A DNA stretch of 64,000 nt, taken from the NCBI RefSeq assembly GCF_017874715.1, contig NZ_JAGGLR010000004.1, positions 248,001 through 312,000 on the forward strand, read 5' to 3'. The notes under the pieces were generated by a model. That model saw only the letters and a list, made by a program, of their open reading frames with translations, was not told the DNA's origin and did not search any database. Numbering within the stretch: the first letter of the stretch is position 1; each line of letters begins with the position of its first letter. This document shows positions 10,112 to 18,764 of the stretch, piece after piece. A program made the translations under genes and the position numbers. This DNA is from Streptomyces iranensis. Lineage in GTDB: Bacteria; Actinomycetota; Actinomycetes; Streptomycetales; Streptomycetaceae.

Positions 10112-11250
10112 AGCTTCGGCGCAATCTCTTCGGTCCAGATCCGGGTGCGCTCCTCCTGCGTCATATGGCACGCGGAGAAGTGCCCGCCGCCCCCGGCCTC
10201 GGTGAGCTCCGGCCGCTCGGTGCGGGTGATGTTGTCCTTCGGCACCTCGGCGTACGGGCAGCGCGGGTGGAAGGCGCAGCCTGACGGCACGTTGATGAGG
10301 CTGGGCGGGGAGCCCTTGACCGGGATGAGCCGCTCGGTCTGGTCGCGGTCGATACGGGGCATCGAGCCCAGCAGTCCCCAGGTGTACGGGTGCTGGGGCT
10401 CGTAGAAGACCTTTTCGGCCGGGCCGCGCTCGACACAGCGGCCGCCGTACATCACCAGCAGATCGTCGGCGAGCTCGGCGACCACGCCCAGGTCATGGGT
10501 GATGATGATGACCGCGGAGCCGAACTCCTTCTGCAGATCCCGGATGAGGTCGAGGATCTGGGCCTGGACGGTGACGTCCAGGGCGGTGGTCGGCTCGTCG
10601 GCGATCAGCAGCTCGGGGTTGTTGACCAGCGCCATCGCGATCATGGCGCGCTGGCGCATACCGCCGGAGAACTCGTGCGGATAGCTGTCCACCCGCTTGT
10701 CGGGCTGCGGGATGCCGACGCGGTCCAGCAGCTCGATCGCGCGCTTGCGGGCCACCCCCTTGGTGACCTCGTGGTGCACCCGGTACGCCTCGATGATCTG
10801 GCGGCCGATGGTGTAGTACGGGTGCAGCGCGGACAGCGGATCCTGGAAGATCATCGACATCTCGCGGCCGCGCAGCTTGCGCACCTCGTCGGGGTCGGCG
10901 CCCAGCAGTTCCTGGCCGTTGAGCCAGATCTCACCGGAGATCCGCGCCTTGCGGCGGCCGTACTGGCCCGCGGTGTGCAGCCCCATGATGCCGAGCGAGG
11001 TGACGGACTTGCCGGAGCCGGACTCGCCGACGATGCCGAGCGTCTTGCCCTTCTCCAGCCGGAAGCTGAGCCCGTCCACGGACTTCACCAGACCGTCGTC
11101 GGTCGGGAAGTGGACGTGCAGATCGCGCACCTCGAGGAAGGCGGTGGGGGCGGGCGAGCCCGCCGCGGCCACCTCGCCCACGGCGGCGGTCCCGGTGGCC
11201 GGCAGATCGCCGTTCCCGGGCTGTCCGGAGGGCTTGGTCAGGTCGGTCAT
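10108..11250 (-). CDS. Oligopeptide/dipeptide ABC transporter ATP-binding protein (DppD/OppD type)
   Basis: A 380-aa ATPase, partner of the gene downstream. About 35 residues of Gly/Ala/Pro-rich leader precede the ABC domain ([16 protein letters not shown]). Walker A is [11 protein letters not shown], the signature [15 protein letters not shown], and the oligopeptide C-terminal domain contains CAFHPRCPY. The ATG at 11250 overlaps the permease stop by 4 bp. This start places the leader correctly; the longer reading to 11664 lies inside the permease gene and is a shadow. Confidence 0.93.
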   Translation of the reverse strand: MTDLTKPSGQPGNGDLPATGTAAVGEVAAAGSPAPTAFLEVRDLHVHFPTDDGLVKSVDGLSFRLEKGKTLGIVGESGSGKSVTSLGIMGLHTAGQYGRRKARISGEIWLNGQELLGADPDEVRKLRGREMSMIFQDPLSALHPYYTIGRQIIEAYRVHHEVTKGVARKRAIELLDRVGIPQPDKRVDSYPHEFSGGMRQRAMIAMALVNNPELLIADEPTTALDVTVQAQILDLIRDLQKEFGSAVIIITHDLGVVAELADDLLVMYGGRCVERGPAEKVFYEPQHPYTWGLLGSMPRIDRDQTERLIPVKGSPPSLINVPSGCAFHPRCPYAEVPKDNITRTERPELTEAGGGGHFSACHMTQEERTRIWTEEIAPKL

Positions 11251-12245
11251 CCGAGCCTCACTCGCGGGTCGATGACGGCGTACAGGAGGTCCACGACGAG
11301 GTTGGCGATCACGATGAAGACGGCCGCGATCAAGGTGACGCCGAGAATGACCGGCAGATCCTTCTCGGTGATCGCGTTCACCGCGAGCCGCCCGAGGCCG
11401 GGCAGGTTGTAGGTGGTCTCGGTGAGGACCGCGCCGCCCAGCAGCGCGCCCAGGTCGAGGCCGAGCAGGGTGAGAACCGGGGTCCAGGTCGAGCGCATCG
11501 CGTGCCGGCCGATCACCACCCGCTCCCGCAGACCCTTGGCACGGGCGGTGCGGATGTAGTCCTCTCCCATGATCTCCAGCATGGTGGCCCGGGTGAGCCG
11601 GGCGTACATCGCCGCATAGAGGAAGGCGAGCGTGATCCATGGGAGGATCAGGCTCTCGAACCACATCGCCGGATCGTCACCGAGCCCCTTGTAGTCCACG
11701 TTGACCCACTTCAACGAGTAGCTGAAGATCGCCAGCGAGAGCAGACCGGTGAAGTAGATCGGCAGCGAGACACCGGCCAGCGCGACCGTCATCGCCGAGC
11801 GGTCCCACAGGGTGCCCCGGCGCAGCGCGGAGACGACACCGGTGGTGATGCCGCCGACCAGCCACAGCAGACAGGCGCCCGCGGCGAGCGAGAGGGTGAC
11901 CGGCATGGCGTCGGTGAGCTGCGGCCACACCGCCTGCTCGGTGCGGAAGGAGTAGCCGAAGCAGGGCGCCGGGCAGTGGGTGACGTCCGTGCCGCTGGCG
12001 TAGTCCCGGCCGACGAAGAGGCCCTGGACGAAGTGCCAGAACTGCACCAGGACCGGATCACCGAGACTGAGCTTCTGCCGGATGCCCTCGATGGCCGCGG
12101 GGTCGGCCTGTTTGCCGACGAACAGCAGCGCGGGATCGGCACCGGCCCACTTCGGGATCACGAAGAAGATGGCGAAGGTCGTAAGGGTGACGACCAACAG
12201 CATCACGACGACGGCGAACAAGCGCCGGATGAGATAAGCAAGCAC
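11247..12245 (-). CDS. Peptide ABC transporter permease (DppB/OppB type)
   Basis: A 332-aa inner-membrane permease with an N-terminal anchor (MLAYLIRRLFAVVVMLLVVTL) and further helices. The cytoplasmic EAA-type loop shows the family pattern (EDYIRTARAKGLRERVVIGRHAMRS), which docks on the ATPases. Compared with DppB it carries an enlarged extracytoplasmic loop containing two cysteines (HCPAPCFGY). That form is common in actinobacteria. It lies downstream of a strong stem-loop that separates it from the binding-protein gene. Confidence 0.92.
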   Translation of the reverse strand: MLAYLIRRLFAVVVMLLVVTLTTFAIFFVIPKWAGADPALLFVGKQADPAAIEGIRQKLSLGDPVLVQFWHFVQGLFVGRDYASGTDVTHCPAPCFGYSFRTEQAVWPQLTDAMPVTLSLAAGACLLWLVGGITTGVVSALRRGTLWDRSAMTVALAGVSLPIYFTGLLSLAIFSYSLKWVNVDYKGLGDDPAMWFESLILPWITLAFLYAAMYARLTRATMLEIMGEDYIRTARAKGLRERVVIGRHAMRSTWTPVLTLLGLDLGALLGGAVLTETTYNLPGLGRLAVNAITEKDLPVILGVTLIAAVFIVIANLVVDLLYAVIDPRVRLG

Positions 12246-12262
12246 TGTGCGCGGCCCGGGGG

Positions 12263-12300
12263 TGGCCCGTGACCCCCCGGTTGAGGGGGATCACGGGCCA
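12263..12300 (-). terminator. Intercistronic stem-loop after the binding-protein gene
   Basis: TGGCCCGTGA (12263-12272) pairs perfectly with TCACGGGCCA (12291-12300). A C5/G5 inner stem follows after one mismatch, giving about 15 pairs. It lies between the substrate-binding protein and permease genes, which are cotranscribed. The likely role is partial termination or protection of the upstream mRNA, so that binding protein is made in excess, as in other ABC operons. Confidence 0.75.
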
Positions 12301-12381
12301 CCGCCCGCGGCCATCACCTGCCCTTCGGGCCTATCGGGTGCGGCGACGGTTAACGTGTGTGGCGGATCCGGTGACCTGCCG

Positions 12382-14142
12382 TCACTTGACGACGCCCAGC
12401 TGGGAGTAGTCGTAGCGGCCGTTGTAGGCCGCCGACGAGAAGACGTTCGTCAGCCGCGAGCTGCGCCAGGAGATGTTCTTCTCGTAGATGAACGGCATCT
12501 GCACGGCCAGGTCGCTGACCTTGTGGTTCATCTTCTGGTAGATCGCCCCGGCCTTGTTGGGGTCGGTCTCCTTGAGCGCGTCGTCGAAGTACTGGTTGAT
12601 CTCCGCGTTGTTGGTCTCGGAGACGTTGTAGTTACCGGTCTGCTCGATGAAGCGGCCGTCGATCAGCGGCTGGGAGAAGCCCTGGCCGGTGGGGAAGTCC
12701 GGGCCCCAGCCGGTCATGGACAGGCCGTAGCCGCGCTTCTTCATCACCGACGGCGAACCGGTGATGCTGGCGGAGGTGCTGCCCTGGATCGGCTCCACGT
12801 TGAGGCCGATGCCGACCTTCTTCAGCGAGGCCTGCAGCGCCTCCGCGGCCTCGACCTCGGCGGGCTGGTCGCTGCGGGCCACGATGCTGGTCGAGAAGCC
12901 GCCCGGCTTGCCGCACTGCTTGAGCTCGTCCTTGGCCTTGGCCGCGTCCGGCTTGCCGCCGCGCTTGAGGATGCCGTACGGGTCGTAGTTGTCCGCGCCC
13001 TTCACGCTCTTGGGGAGCATGTTGGTGGCGAGGTCACCACCGGCCTGCGGGCCACCGCGGGTGGTCTGGAGCGACTTGTAGTCGGTGCCGTAGATGACCG
13101 CCTTGCGGCAGTGGATGTTGTTGAACGGCTTGACCTTGGTGGTGAAGTCGACGTACCGGACGAAGCTGGTGGTGATGTTGTCGACGTTGCCCTTGTGCTG
13201 CTTGAGGGCCTCGTTACGGCCCGAGGGGGTCATACCCGTGGCGCTGAGGAAGACGTCGTAGTCGCCCTTGATCAGCAGCCGGTCGATCGCCTCGAGGTTG
13301 GAGTTGAAGGTGACCGAGACCTTGTCCGGCAGGGCCGGGCGGATCGGGTCGGAGGCCTTCTTCCAGTTGCTGTTGCGGACCAGCGACAGGCTCTTGCCCG
13401 GGGTGTACGACTGGACCTTGTACGGACCGGAGGAGAACGGCCGGTTGGTGTACTTGGCGCCGGTGTCCTTGTCCGCCTTCACCGGGGAGCCGGTCGGCAT
13501 CGCGAGCATCTGCTCGAAGTCACCGTTGGGCTTGGCGAGGTTGAAGACGACCGTCTTGTCGTTCGGCGTCTCAATCGCCTTCAGACCCAGCTTGTCCTTG
13601 GACTTGTCCTTGTACGGGCCCTTGTACTCGCCCTTGGGGTCCAGGACCTGGCGCAGATAGCCGGGGCCGCCGGAGACGACGTCCTTGGCCCAGATGCGCT
13701 CGATGCCGTACTTGACGTCCTTGGACGTGATCGGGGAGCCGTCCTCCCAGGTGATCCCGTCGCGCAGGGTGTAGGTGTAGGTCTTGCCGCCGTTGGTGAT
13801 CTTGCCGGTGGAGGTGGCGAGGTCCGGCATCAGCTCGTTCGCGGCGTTGCCCGGCTTCGGCGTGTAGGAGATCAGTTGGCGCGCGTAGAAGCGGGAGAAG
13901 TCCCAGGCGAACCCGTAGTACTGACGCTGCGGGTCGAGGGAGTCGAACTCCTGCTTGTTGATGAACTTGAGGGTGCCGCCCTTCTTGGCGGACTTGGCCG
14001 CGACACCCTTCACCGCGGCGTTGAACCCGGCGCCCGAGCCCTCGTCGCCGGAATCGCCACCGCCGCAGGCGGCGGTGGCCAGCAGAGCGCCGACGACAGC
14101 CGCCGCTCCGGCGATCCGCCTGCTTCTCGAGAGCCGTTTCAT
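12382..14142 (-). CDS. Peptide ABC transporter substrate-binding lipoprotein (SBP_bac_5)
   Basis: A 586-aa extracytoplasmic lipoprotein that captures peptides for the importer. The signal is short, with a lipobox LLATAAC (lipidated C26) followed by a Gly/Asp/Ser linker. The mature domain shows the family-5 pattern: GGTLKFINKQEFDSLDPQ, YTYTLRDGITWEDGSPITSKDV, and near the end AEINQYFDDALKETDP. I chose the ATG at 14142, 11 nt after GGAGG. The ATG 36 nt upstream would put extra residues before the signal. Confidence 0.92.
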   Translation of the reverse strand: MKRLSRSRRIAGAAAVVGALLATAACGGGDSGDEGSGAGFNAAVKGVAAKSAKKGGTLKFINKQEFDSLDPQRQYYGFAWDFSRFYARQLISYTPKPGNAANELMPDLATSTGKITNGGKTYTYTLRDGITWEDGSPITSKDVKYGIERIWAKDVVSGGPGYLRQVLDPKGEYKGPYKDKSKDKLGLKAIETPNDKTVVFNLAKPNGDFEQMLAMPTGSPVKADKDTGAKYTNRPFSSGPYKVQSYTPGKSLSLVRNSNWKKASDPIRPALPDKVSVTFNSNLEAIDRLLIKGDYDVFLSATGMTPSGRNEALKQHKGNVDNITTSFVRYVDFTTKVKPFNNIHCRKAVIYGTDYKSLQTTRGGPQAGGDLATNMLPKSVKGADNYDPYGILKRGGKPDAAKAKDELKQCGKPGGFSTSIVARSDQPAEVEAAEALQASLKKVGIGLNVEPIQGSTSASITGSPSVMKKRGYGLSMTGWGPDFPTGQGFSQPLIDGRFIEQTGNYNVSETNNAEINQYFDDALKETDPNKAGAIYQKMNHKVSDLAVQMPFIYEKNISWRSSRLTNVFSSAAYNGRYDYSQLGVVK

Positions 14143-14267
14143 AGTTGCTGCAACCTCCGGGTTAGCGGTCCTAGGCATGGCGCCGCGGAATACCTTGGGG
14201 AGCCGTCTGCCGGATGCGGCAGGGGCTGATGCGTTCGAGTGCGACCGGGCGGCCGTGTGCCGCGCCG

Positions 14268-15272
14268 TCATCGGGTGCCCTTCGGATCCAGTGCGTCGCG
14301 GACGCCGTCGCCGAAGAGGTTGAAGGCCAGCACCGTGACGAAGATCGCCACACCCGGGATGATCATGAACATCGGGTCGTCCTCGTAGGTGCCGACCGCC
14401 TTGGAGAGCATCTGCCCCCAGGAGGCGGTGGGCGGCTTCACGCCCGCGCCGAGGAAGCTGAGCGCGGCCTCGGTGAGGATGTTGGTGGGGATCATCAGCG
14501 TCGCGTAGACGGTGATCGGCGCCACCAGGTTGGGCAGCAGCTCACGGAAGAGGATGTAGCGCCGGCCCGCGCCCAGGCTCCGCGCGGCCTCGATGTACTC
14601 CTTCTCGCGCAGCGACAGCGTCTGGCCGCGCACGATGCGGCCGACGTACGGCCAGCCGAAGAAGCCGATGACCGAGACCAGGATCGCGATCCGCACCCCG
14701 CTGCCGGTCAGCCCCAGCAGGTCGTTGGGGAGCACCGAGACCAGGGAGATGATGAAGAGCAGCTGCGGGAAGGCCAGCAGCATGTCCATCACCCGGCTGA
14801 TCACCGAGTCCACCCAGCCGCCGAAGTACCCGGCGATGATGCCGAACACGGTGCCGAGGACCACCGCGACCACCGCCGCGAGGAAGGCCACAAGCAGCGA
14901 GATCCGGGCACCGTAGACGACCCGGCTGAAGACGTCGCGGCCGTTGGACGGCTCCACGCCGAAGAGGAAGTCCGAGCTGATGCCGCCCATGGACCCCTTC
15001 GGGGTGCCGAACAGCGGGTCGATCTCCTCCTGGTGGAACTCATTGGGCGGATGCCCGAGCAGACTCACGATGAGCGGAGCGAAGATCGCCACCAGCACGA
15101 GGAAGACGACAACGATGCCACCCGCCAGTGCGAGCTTGTCGCGCTTCAGGCGTGACCAGGCGATCTGCCGTAGCGATCTGCCTTCGACGGACGCTTTGAC
15201 CACATCCGCCGCTACATCGGCAGTCGCGACCGGATCGCTGTCCGTGCTCGTGCCGTGCAATGGTGCCGTCAT
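14268..15272 (-). CDS. Peptide ABC transporter permease (DppC/OppC type)
   Basis: A 334-aa permease, second half of the membrane channel. It has the N-terminal OppC_N segment (WSRLKRDKLALAGGIVVVFLVLVAIF), a long external loop, and the docking loop REKEYIEAARSLGAGRRYILF. The start is the ATG at 15272; nothing upstream looks coding. It is the first gene of the operon, giving the unusual order permease C, binding protein, permease B, ATPase D, ATPase F. Confidence 0.92.
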   Translation of the reverse strand: MTAPLHGTSTDSDPVATADVAADVVKASVEGRSLRQIAWSRLKRDKLALAGGIVVVFLVLVAIFAPLIVSLLGHPPNEFHQEEIDPLFGTPKGSMGGISSDFLFGVEPSNGRDVFSRVVYGARISLLVAFLAAVVAVVLGTVFGIIAGYFGGWVDSVISRVMDMLLAFPQLLFIISLVSVLPNDLLGLTGSGVRIAILVSVIGFFGWPYVGRIVRGQTLSLREKEYIEAARSLGAGRRYILFRELLPNLVAPITVYATLMIPTNILTEAALSFLGAGVKPPTASWGQMLSKAVGTYEDDPMFMIIPGVAIFVTVLAFNLFGDGVRDALDPKGTR

Positions 15273-15660
15273 CGTGGTGGAGACCCCTCTCGACCGGTGG
15301 TGACCGGCCCACGACTCGCCGCTGTGGCGGCTTCGTTCACAACCTGGGTGAAAGTCGCGTTCTGGTACGGAACCTTCTCGGAAGGGGTCGTACACAGGAA
15401 CCGCACCCCTTGGAGCGGGAGTCTTCAACGCGTTTGTGATCACCCGCCAGTACTCCCGGGCAATGGATGCCTAACCGTGATGTGAGGAGTACCGCTCCGC
15501 TATACGGACGGTCGCGACACGAGAACGCAGCAGTAACCTCGCGCCCGTAATGGGGTGTTCGGCCCGATAGGGGCGGAAGGCCGGTCGGGCAATCCCGTCA
15601 ATCGGTGCGCGGCTCAGTACGCGGCGGGACGCGGTGGCTCAGTACGTGGGACGGGGTGGC
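15273..15660. other. 388-bp intergenic region with short repeats next to an sseB-like stop codon
   Basis: No credible gene. It must hold the promoter of the peptide transporter operon (minus strand), though I see no clean consensus. At its right end a 22-25-bp unit beginning TCAGTACG(C/T)G occurs at 15614, 15639 and 15661. The third copy is the real end of the neighbouring SseB-like gene (codons for PRPAY plus stop), so the other two are tandem copies of that 3' end. Confidence 0.6.
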
Positions 15661-16458
15661 TCAGTACGCGGGGCGCGGGGGCGGATAGCCGTAGCCGTAC
15701 GACGGCGGCGCTGCGGACGTGGCGCCATAGGCGTCACGGTCGAAGAAGGGGCGGGCGTTGGCCCGCATCCACATGGCGACGGGGTCGTACTCGTCCGAGA
15801 GCGCGACCGTGGAGACCGGCAGCCCGTCCGGCACGGCGGTGATCGACTGCTCCATCATCACCCGCACCGACTGCACCGACGCGGCGCCGGTGTCGTACAG
15901 ATCCAGGCCGATCGCCAGGTACGGGGCGCCCAGCGCGGGCTGCACCCAGACGCGCCGCAGCGACCGAACCGCGGCGGTGCGATGCGCGTTCTGCCCCAAC
16001 AGGGCGTAGAACTGCGGGATGTCGATGGCGGGCTCGGTCAGCCGCAGCGGCCCGGCGGGCAGCCGGTCCAGACCGCCCGCGATCCGGCGCAGATCCGGCC
16101 ACGGGATGCCCACCCCGCCGCCACGGGCGTGGGGGTTGAGCCAGAGGCCGTAGCGGTCACGGTAGAGCGAGTCGGCGATGAGGCGTCCGTCGACCACCTC
16201 ATGCGCACGGTTCCAGCCACTGGCGGCCAATTCCTGCGCGGAGGTCACACACGGGGCGTAACCGAGGCCGTCCACGTCCATGTTCCCGTACTGGGCGTCG
16301 GGCGAGCCGGGCGCGCCATGCCACAGCAGCATCCAGACCTGGCCCTCGCCGATGGCGTGCAACAGCGCCTCGTAGGCGTCGTACCGGCCGGGAGCGACCT
16401 GTTGCAACGCTCGCTCAACCTGGCCGGCCGCCGCCCCCCAATCCGCGCCCGCGCTCAC
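15661..16458 (-). CDS. SseB-family protein with SseB C-terminal domain
   Basis: A 265-aa protein of the 'enhanced serine sensitivity' family, seen mostly in actinobacteria. The middle (QVWMLLWHGAPGSPDAQYGNMDVDGLGYAPCVTSAQEL) and the C-terminal half (RRVWVQPALGAPYLAIGLDLYD, ANARPFFDRDAYG) are typical. The protein ends in a Tyr/Pro/Gly-rich tail (YGYGYPPPRPAY). I prefer the GTG at 16458, preceded by AAGGGG; an ATG at 16515 would add 19 residues of unlikely composition. Function unknown beyond the family name. It is downstream of the paralogous gene at 16570. Confidence 0.75.
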   Translation of the reverse strand: MSAGADWGAAAGQVERALQQVAPGRYDAYEALLHAIGEGQVWMLLWHGAPGSPDAQYGNMDVDGLGYAPCVTSAQELAASGWNRAHEVVDGRLIADSLYRDRYGLWLNPHARGGGVGIPWPDLRRIAGGLDRLPAGPLRLTEPAIDIPQFYALLGQNAHRTAAVRSLRRVWVQPALGAPYLAIGLDLYDTGAASVQSVRVMMEQSITAVPDGLPVSTVALSDEYDPVAMWMRANARPFFDRDAYGATSAAPPSYGYGYPPPRPAY

Positions 16459-16569
16459 CTGGGTCCGCCCCTTCTCATCGCCTTGCCCACACCTCACCGG
16501 GGAGCGTGCTCGCACCCCTCCTGGTCATCAAACCAGCTTACGGGCCGCGGCAGCGGACCCAGGGGTGAG

Positions 16570-17376
16570 TCAGATGTCACGGTCGTAGAACGGCCGCACC
16601 CGTCCCAGCATCCAGTCGGCCACCGGATCGCCCTGCGCCACGTCCAGGAGCACCAGCTGAACCTTCCACGGCACCGGCACCGAGCCGAGGGCGCGGCCCA
16701 GCGCCTCCACCGCGCGCGCCTGTCCCTCGGGGCCGGGCTCGTCGAGCTGCACACCGACGAAGAGCGCCGGCTCGTCGCCCTCGACGCTGGCCAGGGCGCG
16801 CCGGGCGGTCCGCACCCCGGTGCCCTTGGCGAACTCGATCCCGGCGGCGGCCAGGAAGTCCACCGGCTCGTCCTGCCAGTCCGGTTCGAAGAGCCGCACC
16901 CGGCCACCGTTGGCCGGGCCGTCGAGCTCGGTGCGCCCGGCGCGGCACAACTCCCGGACGGCGGGCGGAGGCAGCGGTACGACCACCGCGCCTCCGGGGT
17001 TCACCGCGATGCCGAGCTGGGGCGGCAGTCCGCGGGCGAACTCCACGGCCGGGGCGACGGTGAAGGACATATGGGAGCCGACGAGCCGCAGGAACTGCTG
17101 CTCGGAGCTGAACACCGGGACATACGCGCCGCCGTCGATCTCCATCGTGGGCAGATCGAGACTCGGGCTGCCCGGACCCCCGCCATTGGGCAGCGGAATC
17201 CACAGGTGGCTGCGGGAGAGCGTCTCGACGATGCGCGCTCCGGCGCCGGGGACGTCGACGGAGGCGGCCATCACCTCTTCGAGCTCATTGCCGGGAAACG
17301 CCGGATGCGCGGCATACCCGCCGTCCGGGAATCCTCCGTGCGCCGGGGCCACTCCGTACTGCTCCGGGAAGCTCAT
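16570..17376 (-). CDS. SseB-family protein
   Basis: A 268-aa paralogue of the downstream gene. It starts MSFPEQYGVAPAHGGF with a Gly/Pro-rich lead, then the SseB N-domain (SHLWIPLPNGG, GAYVPVFSSEQQFLRLVG) and C-domain (FVGVQLDEPGPEGQARAVEALG, GRVRPFYDRDI). The pair share the ending RPF(Y/F)DRD before any tail, which suggests duplication. Start ATG at 17376; the reading to 17478 lacks support. Role in serine sensitivity is only by name, but the glycine/serine operon lies 1.4 kb away. Confidence 0.82.
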   Translation of the reverse strand: MSFPEQYGVAPAHGGFPDGGYAAHPAFPGNELEEVMAASVDVPGAGARIVETLSRSHLWIPLPNGGGPGSPSLDLPTMEIDGGAYVPVFSSEQQFLRLVGSHMSFTVAPAVEFARGLPPQLGIAVNPGGAVVVPLPPPAVRELCRAGRTELDGPANGGRVRLFEPDWQDEPVDFLAAAGIEFAKGTGVRTARRALASVEGDEPALFVGVQLDEPGPEGQARAVEALGRALGSVPVPWKVQLVLLDVAQGDPVADWMLGRVRPFYDRDI

Positions 17377-17489
17377 CTTCGTCCAACCGCCATCTCGTCC
17401 GACCTGCCCGAAGCACCCTAACCGCTGGGCGGCCCGGGGCCGGAGGGGGCGGCGGCGATCTCCACAGCACTTCCCCACCTCGTCCGGAC

Positions 17490-17553
17490 CAGGGTCCTTC
17501 TGACGGATCTCCGCGGCGTGGCGACGCCGCGGAGATCCGCCAGAAGGACCCTG
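17490..17553 (-). terminator. Very long hairpin terminator (29-bp arms, one mismatch)
   Basis: Left arm 17490-17518 and right arm 17525-17553 are inverted copies matching at 28 of 29 positions, with a 6-nt loop. It lies 61 bp beyond the stop of the AAA ATPase gene and ahead of the SseB gene, all on the minus strand. It is long for a simple terminator but no gene is affected. Confidence 0.8.
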
Positions 17554-17614
17554 ACCCTCGTCACGCTGTGTGATGCCGATGGCCGATTTTCGGCCACCCG
17601 AGGGAGAGGCGTGA

Positions 17615-18313
17615 TCACTCGAAGGAGATGCAGCGCAGCGCGCTCGCGCCTCGCCGGTCCAGCAGCACCGCCGACGCGCACCCCCGCGGCGGACGCCCCT
17701 CCTCCATCCCGGTGATCAGCCGCCGCATCGCGCGCAGATGCCGCCCGAAGGCGTAGACGGAGACCCCGCGGCCACGGGCGGCCTGGCCCTCCAGCGCCTC
17801 CGTGGCGCCCACGTCCAGCAGCACCATGTGGAGACTGCGGCCCCGGCGCCGCACGTCCCGCGCCAGCCAGCGGCGGACCCACGGCAGCGCCCCGCAGTCG
17901 TGCACCACGACGCTCACGCCCGAGCGCAGCGCCCTGCGCAGCCCGGCGTAGTGGGCGTACCGGACCAGCGGGCGGTAGAGCGCGTACGGCAGCCAGCCGG
18001 GCAGCCGGCGCTCCCACACCTCGCGGGTGTTCTGCGAGTCCACCCTGATCACGACCGCGCCCGTCTCGTCCAGGAGCGGCACCGTCCGATTGATCAGGGT
18101 GCTCTTGCCGCTGCCCGGCAGCCCGGAGGCGACCAGCACATCCCCTGCCGGAAAGCGCAGCTCACGTGGGTCCGTGCCGCCACCCTCCGCCCCGGCGCGC
18201 AGATCGTGCACCGCGCTTCTTCGACCGGGGCGGGCCGTCGACCCGGAGGGTGTGCGCCCACGCCGCGCCGGCAGGAGCTTCTGTGTTGTCGCGTGCGTTC
18301 CCTGCCCATGCAC
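17615..18313 (-). CDS. AAA-family ATPase / small kinase-like P-loop protein
   Basis: A 232-aa cytoplasmic P-loop protein. Walker A is GLPGSGKST at about residues 65-73. VVVHDCGALPWVRRW and HMVLLDVGATEALEGQAARGR suggest the zeta-toxin/nucleotide-kinase-like arrangement often annotated 'AAA family ATPase' in Streptomyces. The first about 50 residues are basic and poorly conserved in look, so the true start may be internal. Substrate unknown. It is divergent from the glycine riboswitch. Confidence 0.72.
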   Translation of the reverse strand: MHGQGTHATTQKLLPARRGRTPSGSTARPGRRSAVHDLRAGAEGGGTDPRELRFPAGDVLVASGLPGSGKSTLINRTVPLLDETGAVVIRVDSQNTREVWERRLPGWLPYALYRPLVRYAHYAGLRRALRSGVSVVVHDCGALPWVRRWLARDVRRRGRSLHMVLLDVGATEALEGQAARGRGVSVYAFGRHLRAMRRLITGMEEGRPPRGCASAVLLDRRGASALRCISFE

Positions 18314-18490
18314 CGTGATCGTCCTCCCAGGTCGGTCAACGCTGCTCGTACCCGCAGAGTGTCAAGAAAAGGTAATGTCGGGCAAGGCTGCCCCTGACCG
18401 GGCGGCCGGAAGCCCGGTCGGATCGGGGCTTCCCTTCTCGGCCATACATGCGATGATGTCCGCGCAACTCCATACCGGCCGCTTGAATCC

Positions 18491-18702
18491 GCGCGGGAGA
18501 GTCCTTGGTGACCGGCATCCGTGCCGGGTGTCCGGGGCGCCGAAGGAGCAAGTCCTCCCTTGAATCTCTCAGGCCCCGATACCGCGCGGACGAGGCAGAT
18601 CTGAAAAGCGGGCCGCGCGGGCGCGGCTCCACCCAAGGTGCAAGTCGGGCCCCTTACGGGCGTCACGGCGAACCTCTCAGGTTCCGATGACAGATGGGGA
18701 GG
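18491..18702 (+). promoter_or_regulatory. Tandem glycine riboswitch upstream of gcvT
   Basis: Two glycine aptamers in series. The first shows GCGGGAGAGTCC, GCGCCGAAGGAGCAAG, GAATCTCTCAGGC and CCGCGCGGACGAGG. The second shows CACCCAAGGTGCAAG, GGCGAACCTCTCAGG and CCGATGACAGATGGGGAGG. These are the conserved core strings of the gcvT-type riboswitch. It ends about 60 bp before gcvT. The known effect is glycine-dependent activation of glycine cleavage genes; the exact expression platform is not resolved by eye. Confidence 0.93.
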
Positions 18703-18764
18703 ACGCACGCGTCCTTGTCGTCCGTCCTCGCCGTCGCGCGACCCCGACCTCTGGAGCCTGAATC

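Noticed and set aside
12247..14229. Long plus-strand open frame (about 660 codons) opposite the peptide-binding protein gene
   Set aside because: It is an antisense shadow produced by GC-rich codon bias; the minus strand carries a clear lipoprotein with all family motifs.
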